Shown in pieces: positions 23,821 to 35,100 of a stretch of DNA of 64,000 bases; the stretch's first letter is position 1, and every line of letters starts with the position of its first letter. The DNA comes from Helichrysum umbraculigerum (taxonomy: Eukaryota > Streptophyta > Magnoliopsida > Asterales > Asteraceae). The DNA is taken from positions 142,515,259-142,579,258 of the forward strand of contig CATIUR010000003.1 in the NCBI GenBank assembly GCA_949592205.1, read 5' to 3'. Below the pieces are notes generated by a model. The model did no database searches and was not told where the DNA came from. It was given only the letters and a program-made list of their open reading frames with translations. The position numbers were made by a program, and so were the translations under genes.

Positions 23821-25874
23821 ACTCATGAAATTAATATAACTTAACATTCATTTTATGAATTAAGTGATGAAATTCATTTCGATGAATATTAATTTGTAAC
23901 ATTCACTATGAAAGTTATATTTCAATTTTAGTTGTTATAACGTTAATTTTGATGAATATTAGGGGATAATATTCATACACGTGTATATTAAGTAATAACA
24001 TTCATTGATAATAAACATTAGGTAATAACAATCTTCTGGATGAATAATAAGTGATATCATTCATTGATAAACGTTATAACTTAATTTTAGTTGTTATAAC
24101 GCTCATTTGATATATTAAGTGACAACATTTATCTACAATAATATTAAGTGATAACATTAACTGATAACGTTAACTGATAACTAATATTAAGTGATAACAT
24201 TCATCTGGATGAATAATATTAAGTGATATCTAACATTAATAAACGTGATTGTTTACTTTTAGTTGTTATAATATTCATTTCAATGAATATTAAATGATAA
24301 TGTATATTCTGATGAATATTAAGTGATAATATTCATCGATTAATGTTATAATATAATTTCAGTTGCTATAAACATTCATTTTGATGAATATTTAATGTTA
24401 ACATTCATTTCGATGAATATTAAGTGATATCATTTACTAATAAATGTTATACTCTAATTTCATTTGTTATAACTTAACGTTCATTTTGATTTATATGAAG
24501 TGATAACATTCATTTACATGTATCTTAAGTGATATCATTCATTGATAAAAGTTATAGGTTAATTTGTGTAGTTATAACGTTCATTTTGATGAATATGAAG
24601 TGATAACATTCATTGATAACACATATTAAGTGATAACATGAATTGATAACTAACATTAAGTGATAACATTAATCTAGATGAATATTAACTGATACGATTC
24701 ATATATAAATGTTATAGTTTAATTATAATTGCTATAATATTCATGCTCATGAATATTAAATGATAATATTCATTTGTAAGTATATGAAAAGATAACATTC
24801 ATTGATAACGAATATTGAATAATAACATTTGTTGATAACCAACATTAAGTGGTAACATTCATCTGGGTGAATACTAAGTAATAACATTCACTGATAAATG
24901 TCAGAATTTAATATTACTAGTTATAATATTCGTTTTGATGAATATTAAGTGATAACATTCAGTTTCATTGATAGCGAATAAAATTAACAACACTATTGAT
25001 AATGAACATTAAGTGATAACATTCATCCTGATGAATTTTAGGCGATAACATTAAGTGAATATTTAGCCAAGTTAATCTACTCTATTGCTTTAATTACCTT
25101 GTATCTAGGTTAAATCTTACATATTATGTAATCCAAGTTCTAATGAATCATTTTTACAGTACTTAAACTAATGGGAAAACCTCTCGATATGAAATGCTTA
25201 CACTCATCAGCATCAGTTTAGTACTTTGATCTCCTTACATGAATATTGATATGTTTAACTAATTTGAACGTTGGTGACAAGTTTTACACCAGTTGACACA
25301 AACACATAATTTGAAATTCTAACATTTTGTCATAAATGATTTTCAACACGCATAATTAGTTCAAACTCGATGATGAATATTAAGTGATAACATTCATTAA
25401 GACGAATATTAAGTGATAACATTTAGTGAAAATTATAATTTAAAGGGTCTTATCATGAATATTGGCCTACTTTCCCTTTATCCCATGTCGCAATAGACTA
25501 CTATCCAGCTGTAATAACTTAACATTCATTCCGATGAATATTAAGTGATAACATTTGTTTATTTATAACATTTAATCGACACGAGCCGACTTGCTTTCAA
25601 AATTTATATAAATGCATAAACAACTAAATACGATATAACAAAGGGATCAAAGTGAACCCAATATCATATCAATAAATAAATACTCATACAACCTAAAAGC
25701 AATAATGAAAACTAAAAGCTTACATACATCGAAACACTGTTCAACCGATGTCATTCTAAAATTCTAGATGAATACATATTTGATTAAATAACCATCTGGT
25801 TTCTCATTTTCATTTTTGACTATACATGGTTGATCTAAAACCATTTGCATTGATACCATCAAGTTCAATGAGTT

Positions 25875-28027
25875 TCAACGGGCTCTTTTGTTGTCTGGTT
25901 GTCCAAATTCATTGTACCCTATATCAAAAACAGATATGTGATTAAAATCAAAACAATTAACATTAAAAAACAAAAAGTATCGAACAAAAACAATCCATAT
26001 TCATCAAAAAAATCAATTAAGCGACTACAAAGTTATCCCAAATATTAGAATCCAAATGTAAAGATTAATTGTTGGTAGCTGCTTTTTTGGAACCCTCAAA
26101 CACATCAGAACGTACTTAATTGGACCAAAAACTTGAGGGCTAACCTACAAAGTCACTCGTTACTCTTTCTAACACGTCACTCGTTTTTCCTATCGTCTTA
26201 TAGAAATTAATATTCATCATGTAAGACTAATATTCATTATTATTTTTTATTAAAGAATGATTAAGAGTGAAACAACTTTTTTGGGAGAAGTAGTGAAGCA
26301 TATACTTTTCATCAAGCACTGTTAATATTCATCATTAGTGAATATTAAAAAAACTAAAGAATGTTAATCAAAACCGATTTAATTAAAAGATTGAGTATTC
26401 ATCACTGAATTGCCCCTGTAACCACCCAACAAACCTGTGCTGACCGGGCTGCCCATTTTGCACCTCATGTATACTTGTTAAAATAAAAAGGTCCGTTAAT
26501 AAAGTAGGTCACTACATTATACATTCCGGTTCATTATTCACATTTGCACCATACAGTTTCGATACACATCTCTAATAAAAATGTTTTTAGAACAAAGACG
26601 CATGCGCATACATGTGAGTGAAGAGAAAGAGATTAAGTAGAATCATAAAACCTAAAATTTGATAAACCAGTCCTCTTGTTTATATAACAGGAGAGATAAA
26701 GTTCCCTTCAGATTAATCAATTCAATGATTCCTTTCAATTAATGCCTTGTCATTCTAATTACTCGAAGCAAAATTGACAGCGACAACCCGTGAAACAAAA
26801 TTTCCTAAAAATGATGGCAATTTTAGTTCTACTACTTAGGAGTACAATATTAGCCAACAAAACCATCTTAATTTACTTGTAGATTAAATTCATTATATGG
26901 ACAATGTACCACTAGCTCAACATGCCAAGAAGTATGATTCTTCATAAACATCGCAGAATGAATCTTACCTATACGGATATTCATTATACAAACATTTTGG
27001 TGAAGCCCTTGATTTCATGTTCTCTTCATCTTGATTTTCAACTCCGACCTGTTTAATTAAATAATATACTTAAATTCCATTCATATTTAAGTTCAATATA
27101 CTAAAATTCATCAGAATGAATCTTACCTGTTTCTTTTTTTGCTCTGGTTTTTTGGTCTTTGAAAATTATCATCATAATCATCTTCTGGTAAATAATCTTC
27201 ATCCTCAGGGTCTTCAAATTCATTGATCAGTGATTGTTCCTTTTTCTTCCTATATTGTCTTTTATCAAAAATACAACTAGTTCCTTCACCGTATACATTT
27301 ATCCTTGGAACTGTAGTTTTTTTTTTTTCCTTCGGAAGCACATTAAATTTTTGTAGTATTCTAACCAATACATTCTTAGGGTGTTTTGTGTCTTTTAAAT
27401 CAACAAATGATGATCTATGTTTCTTAATTCCTGTTTCAACTTGTTTCTGTTTACGTTATCTATTTTATGTCCTTACATATGTAACATATATGCAGTATAT
27501 AGCTACTGAATACTCAATATAATTTAGTTACATTCATCACAGTGACTAGATATAATACACTATATCCGTCAATGGTATTTGAAATAGTTAAACAGTGTCA
27601 TTCTAATGAATACACAATTAGTAATATTCATCTGCTATTTGCTAATTTACTGAAATTTTGATTGAAAATTTCAAAAAGTTGTTTTATCTCAATATAATTC
27701 AATTAACATTCATCAGAGTGAATAATATTCATCCACAACAGTAACAGAGCTAGATATAATACACTAATTTCCACCACTAGTATATGAAATAGATAAACGA
27801 TTTCATTCTAATGAATACGCAACTAATAACATTCATCCGTAATTTTGATTGAAATGTTAACAAAATTGTTCATAACAAAAAGAATTTATAACAAAATATA
27901 CTGTTGAAGTTTATTTGTTCTTACTGATATCTTCTTCTTCTTCTTGAACTTGTTCTTGTTCTTCTTTTGATTTCACTTTATCATTTTGAGCATCTTTTTT
28001 CCCTTTGTCTGATGAATTCTCCACCAT
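25875..28027 (-). CDS. candidate gene of unknown function, acidic/lysine-rich, probably broken
   Basis: Not recognised. On the - strand a leader with a TATTTAAA box near 28,247 precedes an ATG at 28,027. Exon 1 (to about 27,925, donor GTAAGA) encodes M-V-E-N-S-S-D-K-G-K-K and a Glu-rich tail. Exon 2 (about 27,440 to 27,127, acceptor AACAG, donor GTAAGA) encodes a Lys/Arg-rich stretch, H-P-K-N-V-L-V-R-I-L-Q-K-F, then the acidic run E-D-P-E-D-E-D-Y-L-P-E-D-D. A third exon-like piece (about 27,051-26,967) ends in a donor, but direct joining meets a stop. A last exon-like piece near 25,920-25,875 ends in TGA. The introns contain the same ATTCATC repeat as the neighbouring array. It could be a gene carried inside a Mutator-like element whose terminus lies at 28,366. 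Confidence 0.35.
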
Positions 28028-28289
28028 TTGTTAACTTTCCATATATTTTTTCGATGAATCTTCAATTGCTAAGCTCGAAGGCAGTAATTCGAACTTCCAA
28101 ATCGTCAATTTAGAAATTAGGAACCCTAATTTGTAGTTAAGTCATGAAAATGCTTGGACTGATTCAATGGAACCCTAATTTCTCCTATGAAATTGAGCGT
28201 AATGCTTTTGGTTGCTGAAATTGGTCCTGTATTATTTGTCTCTTTAAATAGGCTAATTATGAAATGACAATTATGCCCTTCCCCCCCTT

Positions 28290-28366
28290 TTTTTTAGTGA
28301 GCAGATCTAATGGTCCAAGTTTACTTCCCCATTCCCTCAAAATCTCTACTTCCCTATTTATCCCTC
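28290..28366. mobile_element. Mutator-like terminal inverted repeat (one end)
   Basis: Read on the - strand this is GGAGGGATAAATAGGGAAG, then TTTTGAGGGAATGGGGAAGT. It is clearly related to the terminus at 28,387 but in opposite orientation, and a TA tract separates the two. It probably ends the element containing the - strand gene candidate. I could not find its partner to the left. Confidence 0.5.
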
Positions 28367-28386
28367 CTATATATATATATATATAT

Positions 28387-29636
28387 AGGGGAAGGATCAA
28401 GAGGGAAGCTTCAATTTTGAGGGAAGGAGGGAAGTAAATCTCAGCCACAAATTTCCTCCCACCTTTTTCCAATAATTAATAATTCATATACAATACCCAT
28501 TTAATCAATCTTAGTCTAAAATTCAAAATTAAAGCATGGAATTCAACGATTCATCAATCAAAAACATTATAAACTTTCCAATCCATCAAACACATTCATA
28601 TATATCTTCAATTCGTCATGATTTAAAATCATCAAAAATTGTAAATTTTGGGTTTTTATAAAAAATCTTGTTTTGCCATTAAAAACAATAAAATTAAACG
28701 AATTTAATCATTCAAAACGTATAAACAGGTAATTAATTGAATTAGGATTGTCATTAACCATCGAATTTCACAAAATTGAAAATATCCAGTACGTTAACAT
28801 GCATTTGCAATGCATGTTAATCAAAATTACAAGTAAGATTCTTAAACATTATTTTTTTATTGAATATTACCTTATATAAGTAATTATACATCGTTGAACG
28901 TTATAACATAACATTCATCAATGTATTACAATATATATGAGTTAACATGCATTATAAATGAATGTTATAATGTTCATCAACATGATTTAAGTTAACATTC
29001 GTCATAAATGAATGTTAAAGACTCAATGAGATATTAACATGCATTTATGATGAATATGAGTTATTATACAATAATAACATATATAAGCTAAAATATTCAT
29101 CATAAATGAATATTTAAATTGTAATTTTTATAACATGCATTTCAAATGAGTGTTAACTTTCTGAAAATTTTAATTTTGAGATTTTTTTGTGTAAAACGTA
29201 AAATAACTACAAGTTTGTTTGATTATTGATGTATATGATCGATTGATTTGAATTTTGCTTTATATACATCTCAATTTTGTACTCAATTGAATGAATTTGT
29301 GATTTTTTTATGGGTTTCTACATTTTTCTTCATGAAATCTATTTTCTAACATTTTTTTTATTGAATTTAACAATTATTAATCAATTAACGAGTTGTGTTT
29401 TAGTGTTTTTAAATTTATTTTTGCAAGTTTCAAGCTTTAATTTAATGAATTTAAGATGAAAATCATGTTTTTAGTTGTTTTTGATTAACATGCTTTTGAA
29501 ATGCATGTTAACGTTCTAGAAGGTGATTTCAAGTTATTTACAAAAATGCCACCGCGTTGACTTTTGAGTTGACCAGAATGTGTGGCTGAGAATCACTTCC
29601 CTCCTTCCCTAATTATTTTACTTCCCCAAGGATCTC

Positions 29637-29640
<4 letters not shown>
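28387..29640. mobile_element. non-autonomous Mutator-like element (about 1.25 kb) in a TA tract
   Basis: Terminal inverted repeats of about 60 bp: the left end begins AGGGGAAGGATC and finishes TCTCAGCCACA; the right end mirrors this (TGTGGCTGAGA ... GATCTCCCCT). Both flanks are TA repeats, so a TSD would be hidden in them. The interior is AT-rich, without an open frame, and includes several AACATTCAT/ATGAATGTT palindromes. It is not autonomous. Confidence 0.7.

Positions 29641-29687
<47 letters not shown>
29641..29687. repeat. TA microsatellite
   Basis: Uninterrupted TA dinucleotides of about 46 bp at the right flank of the Mutator-like element. A shorter TA run lies at 28,367-28,386 on the other side. 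Confidence 0.95.
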
Positions 29688-29688
<1 letters not shown>

Positions 29689-29869
29689 CATGTTTATTCC
29701 ATATATAGTTATTAGATAAACTTTAAAATGCGTAGTACTTATCTTTTCAATTTAATTTTGATAATTTCGTAGAAGGCTAAGTCGATTTGATATATGAAGT
29801 AGAGTGTAATGACTTTTTTATGGCTTTTACAAATTGGACAATATTAATATCAAGATCTCTAATCGAAAT

Positions 29870-30107
29870 GTGAACTTATTGAAAAAATCTTCGAAAGTAT
29901 ACCTTGTGAAATGTCTAATCGAAGAGGAAAAAATGTTGATTCTTATAGTGCAATTTTTATAATTTTTCGACTTACCGTTAATAAGATATTTAATTATTAA
30001 AAATATGAGAAAAAGTAAGTTTTGTAACATAAGACACATTCTTATCGGTTAATTCATTATCACTAAATGTTACTACTAGTTGTTTACATTTGAACCTTAC
30101 TATTAAA
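29870..30107. mobile_element. single arm related to the 9.6-10.4 kb fold-back element
   Basis: Shares TCGAAAGTATACCTTGTGAA-like, ATCGAAGAGGA and TAATTTTTCGACTTACCG segments with the arms at 9.6-10.4 kb, and ends CATTTGAACCTTAC like that element. Only one arm is recognisable and no telomeric core is present, so it is a fragment. Confidence 0.6.
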
Positions 30108-30140
30108 GACTTTTAATTATTTATAGGAATGGGACTAAAA

Positions 30141-30458
30141 TAGGCGTGAACAAAATCGGGTTTCGGGCATACCCCACCCGACCCGGTACCCGAACCGGGT
30201 TTTAGGTCAAAGAAAGAAAACCGGGTTGTTGACCTACCCGACCCGACCCAAACCGGGTTTTTGACCCACAAATACCGGTTTTTAAACCGGGTTTTTCAAC
30301 CTGGCCCGTAGTGTACCCGGGTCCAACCCGCTTTTGAAATCCAAAACCCCAAACCGGGTACGAAAAAAACCCGAACCGGGTTCAAAAAAACCGGTTTTTT
30401 TCGGGTTCGGTTCCGGGTTTTTTTTCGGGTTCGGTTTCGGGTTTTTTGTTCACGACTA
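30141..30458. mobile_element. hAT MITE (318 bp) filled with ACCCGACCCG / CCGGGTTT repeats
   Basis: Identical 8-bp TSDs GACTAAAA (30133-30140 and 30459-30466) bound an element with inverted termini TAGGCGTGAACAAAA and the complement of TAGTCGTGAACAAAA. Both features are diagnostic of hAT-type elements. The interior is a degenerate minisatellite of AACCGGGTTTTT and CCCGACCCG, much more GC-rich than its surroundings. Confidence 0.85.
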
Positions 30459-30466
30459 GACTAAAA

Positions 30467-31950
30467 TGCGAACAATATTAAGCAGATGGGCCAAGGCGAT
30501 AAATTTAAATGATTATAAACCTAATTAGGAAGCCTACAATATTTGAGCCATATATTAGGTTTGGGCCATATATTAGTGTTGGGCCTGTGCAGTTTATGGG
30601 TTTCCACGGTCCAAATCCGGGCCTTGTATAGTATACAAGGTATCTAAGTATGCAAACTAAATAATTAATGTAAAAGTTTAAGCTAAATACTTGCTCCAAT
30701 CTAAGTTTAGAAGTTTTTAAGGCATACGTTGCATGTATGAAGAATTGGAGATTACATTATCGGGTACACGTAAACATATCCAGTTATAAAATGGGCTATC
30801 TTGCACTAAAAAGTTCATCTATAATATATGAGTACGACGGAATTTCTTATCATCATCATTTCATCCATAAGAATTCATAATAAATTTTACAAATTTAGTT
30901 GGTAGTTTTATTGCTAATTCAACTTGAATTATCATTCTGTTCTATGTCCAAAAGCTGACCTGTTTGTTTTCGGTTTATGGTATGAGCTTGGGTTTATCGG
31001 TGGGTTGACGCTGCACATACTTTTGCAACGTAACTAGTCATCATCTTTTTTACATGATAAAACAAAACGTGACGCTGCACATACTTTTGCAACGTAACTA
31101 GTGGTCATCATCATCATCGTGTTTACATGATAAAACAAAACGTATGATAATATCAAGTGCCCACGTATGGTCTGGTCAATGCCTTCTATATACCATACAA
31201 ATCTCCACAAACTATTAAGGAGTAGCAATTCCAGTGCAAAAGCTGAACAAAATCATGTATATTATTCCCTGAAAGTTTACTGCAACTTGTATCTATCTAT
31301 TTAGATATGAACCGATCAATACCCCGGTCTAGTCCTCTGCTCCACCATAACTAACACTTCAACTTTAATTTCGGTTTCAGTTAACAAACACTATGTTTTT
31401 GTTTTCCAAAAATTTTGCTGACCACATGCTGGTAACTTCTTGTGATCTCAAAACACAAATACCAAAACATTGTCGTTTAAATATTATTTGCCAACTAAGT
31501 AACTGCTGTTTGAATATTTTTTTTCTTCTTCTTTTGCACAAAACATGCATTTGTAGATTTTCTCCCGGCCCCTCAAATATGAATTATTGCAAGTTAACGT
31601 ACACCTAAGTTTGTTTTATTCTTTTCTCTTATTTATTGCACAAAAGGCAAGATAAACTTAGTTTCAAAACACAATAGGTCTGTCAAAAACTCCCACATGC
31701 TGAGAGATATCTGTCAATGGCAGTGCACACTTTCTTAAAGTATCTAATAGGTTACGCCAAACAAAGTGTAACTGCTTGCATCATATAAGTGATTCATGAT
31801 GTCTTCCAAAAATAAACTGGAGTTTAACCAACACTTCATTTATATCAAATCAGTTATCAATATTCAACATACTTAAACATTTAAACTACAATCATAAAGC
31901 CCTATCAATAGATTCTACTTAACACCTTCCCTAAGATTCTAATAACATTT
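30467..31950. other. intergenic region downstream of GDPDL
   Basis: AT-rich with no supported gene. It contains a 64-bp-period duplication of GACGCTGCACATACTTTTGC (31,008-31,142). Short open frames in this interval show no family resemblance. Confidence 0.5.
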
Positions 31951-31953
31951 TCC

Positions 31954-31956
31954 CAA

Positions 31957-32039
<83 letters not shown>

Positions 32040-32050
32040 GCAGCAGCAGC

Positions 32051-32085
<35 letters not shown>
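31954..32085 (-). repeat. CAA/CAG trinucleotide microsatellite in the GDPDL 3' flank
   Basis: About 44 uninterrupted CAA or CAG triplets on the + strand (132 bp). It lies 42-173 bp past the GDPDL stop codon on the - strand and would appear as UUG/CUG repeats if included in the 3' UTR. No open frame of a known family uses it. Confidence 0.9.
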
Positions 32086-32126
32086 AGCCTATCTAATATA
32101 GTCTACTAATAATAAGCACAATCGTA

Positions 32127-35100
32127 TCACATGGGTTGTACGAAAACAGCCAAACAACAAAGCATAAGTATCAGAAACTTTACTGGTGGTTGACCAATTG
32201 TTGAGGTCGATTTCCTTATTGGAGGGATAGGTTGATCGTCCAGGTCCGTATCTGTCATGACTGGACTGGGAGCTACAGCTGGATGCGAGGGCGTGTATCC
32301 GAACAATACACCAGGCCTTACAGGCTTTGCGTAAACTGGGACCTCATGTGCTCGATATTGCAAGCACTTGCTCCCTGTAGTTAGTTCCGAATAAATTAAA
32401 ACACATTATTAAATTGCAGGAAAAAAATTAGGTTGCTAAACTGTTAATGATAGAGCAACTTACTTCTGTATCTACTCGAGGTAGCTGGAAAATCAGTAAT
32501 GATACCATCAACGCCATTTTCCTTTACATACGTCCCGATTTCAAAATACGGGTCTGAAAGGAAGTCCCAAGCTAGTGACACGAACTCATTAGTGAGTTTC
32601 TGTACGTAAACTTGGAGCTTGAAGTCATGAAATTTGGGGACAATATGATTTTCACCAATAAGATATCCATCTTCGCGAGGATAGATAGAGTCCTTGCTAA
32701 GTATCACCGCATGAGCAAACTCCTTGATCTGTAAGATGGTCGAGTTCAGGACATCACGCACATTTTTATTAATCTCGTACACAAGCCAGTGTCTATCACT
32801 CAATATCTTGAACACTTTTAAGACCTCCCGCTCTGAAGATTGGATTAAAATTTTCTTGTCCAATTTGTTGTCATAGTTGGACTTGTACAAGCTGTCCATC
32901 ACAGCCTTCGTAACATTGAGACCATGATTTTTAGCCAGGTAGGCTGCGTGCTGGAAGTTGAGTGACACGTAAATTTAGCAAAAAAAGTAAAAACAAATAT
33001 TGTACTACGTTTTACCACCAATGATCATTCGAAAAAAAAATGACATATGCATAATTGCTTTTGGATCTTTGCTGAGGAATATGAGGCTTGAATGGAATGT
33101 ACATGATGTTACTGGATTTTATTATGCTGCTGGAATGGACATACTAGAACTGCAATGAATTGGAAAGTCTTTTGTTATAATTTTGATTGCAACACTTTAA
33201 GGATAGAAAGTTTAGTATGGCTGTTGACTTTTTGGGTCAACAGGAAATTGGCATTATGGTTGTTTCTGCAGATTTAAAGAGATTTAGGAGAATTTCTGGT
33301 TAGGTCAAGGTTATAATAATTTTAGCCACCCACTGCCAAAAGATGGATGTTTGATTTGGTTTGATTGGCAAGGTGGACTATCTCAAATTTGGAGCAGTTT
33401 GACTTGGTTTTGACCAAATGACCTTAAAACTGCACCTTATAATTGGAATTCAGATGTAAGTGATGGAAAATGGAAATTTTATAGGGAATTGAAGAGACTA
33501 TGTGGATATGGAAACAAGTGGAAAGGAACTGGTGATTTAATTGTCATTTACTTGTTATAAAGCTGCTACAGTTTCTCATAATTGGAAAAAAGATTGAAGA
33601 CAGGAATTGGAGTGTTGATATGGGAATGGATTGTGATGATACAGGCACTAAAGATGTGTAAAGAATATTATTATGAAGGAATGTGTATTTGGTCAAAGAT
33701 GAAGACTGTTTGAGTATTTCGGATCTAAAAGTAAAGGAATGATTGATTTATGAAAGTCAAAATGAAGACTGTTTGTCATAGTTATGATAGATTGGTGTCT
33801 GATGGCATGGGATGTGCACTAAGCATCTTCTAAATGTGTGTTATGATCAAAGTGTATACCTCCAAAGATTGAGGTATTGATGTCTGTGTCACTTTAAATT
33901 GAGTCTGTGTTATATATTGAGTCTGTGTGGTTTGTCATTTCCCCTTGGAGAACACAGTTTAGGTGTATATTGGGTATGAAGAGTGTGCTGGAGTGTAGCA
34001 CTGTTGCTTTCATATATGGGGCTATAAGGTGGGGTATGGTTTTTATTTCATTATTTTATTTTACCAACGGTAAATTTAAAATCAGCAAAAGAATTATAGG
34101 GTAGAGTCTGTTTTTATTGGAAGTGAGATAGTAACTATTGTGGGGAAACTGCTTGTAAAGAAAGGTATAAGAAGGCTTTCTTACATATTGGTGTGTTCCC
34201 AGGAGTTAATATCCACAATAGTGTGCTAGGCTGCTGATTTGTCCATTATATGTGTCTCTGGGTCAGGGTGGCTATTTGGGCATCGCTGGTCATATTTGGT
34301 ATGGATGTTATAAGGTGGAGATGTCTAGTTGAAATTGTGAACTGTTTTGGTCCTAAATGTTTGATTTGTAATATGAATAGATTTAAAATTGTGTCATTTC
34401 TGAGTAAGTTAGAGTTTAGGGGGCATAAAGTCCAGCATGTTTTAACTAAATTACTCTATGTTCACAATTGCATAGGTTAGGTATTGATTTGAAATATGCA
34501 GGAGAGCATAATTGCTTTCTGTTATGGTGATATAAGGGGTGAATGCTGGCATACTATTAATCTTGAGTCAGTTTCCTTCATTTGGTTGTCGTTTGTGCTT
34601 TATCTTTTAGTTGAAAGTGAGATGGCTTTATATAAGCTAAAACATTCTGTTAGTGGGCGTAGCTATAGAACCCATTACATTAGAAAGGGGTGCAGGATGT
34701 TAATGATGCATTTATTTGAGTCGGGCTACTTTTCAGTTTGGGATCAATTTTGGGTCTCATGTGGTATATGGGTTCACAATGTTGTAAGGTTTACCCTTAT
34801 AGTAACTCAATTGAGTCAATCTGTCAGTGGTAATCATTGTCTAAGGGGACCATGTTATTTGGGTTGGGCCAGATGGTTTCAAGTGTTGGTTTGGTAATAA
34901 GGAAAGTGGTAGAAATGACAGGGTAGATAAAGCTGAATCAAATAGGATGCTGTCAAGATGTTCAACATATGCAATGAAACTGAGTCAAACGGGAAAGTCA
35001 AAGGGCAAGGAACCAAATATTGAAAGGTATGATCATCAGCTGAGGTTGTTTGGACTGATGCAATGTAGAGGTAAAAGAGCAAAATGGAAATGTGGTATCA

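Larger units (their letters stand above)
18920..25570. repeat. degenerate AT-rich array built on TAACATTCAT / ATGAATATTA
   Basis: Dozens of variants of GATGAATATTAAGTGATAA plus CATTCATT, subunits of about 25-30 bp in a higher-order period near 100 bp that often ends ATAAATGTTATAATTTAATTTCAGTTGTTATAA-like. The array occupies 18.92-19.70, 22.21-22.88, 23.82-25.08 and 25.37-25.57 kb. It is interrupted by a solo LTR and by unrelated sequence at 22.9-23.8 kb. The arms of many units (AACATTCAT...ATGAATRTT) are self-complementary. No protein is encoded. Confidence 0.85.

Noticed and set aside
18920..25570. CRISPR-like array
   Set aside because: The repeats are degenerate, self-complementary and variably spaced, with no unique spacers, and the context is a plant nuclear genome.
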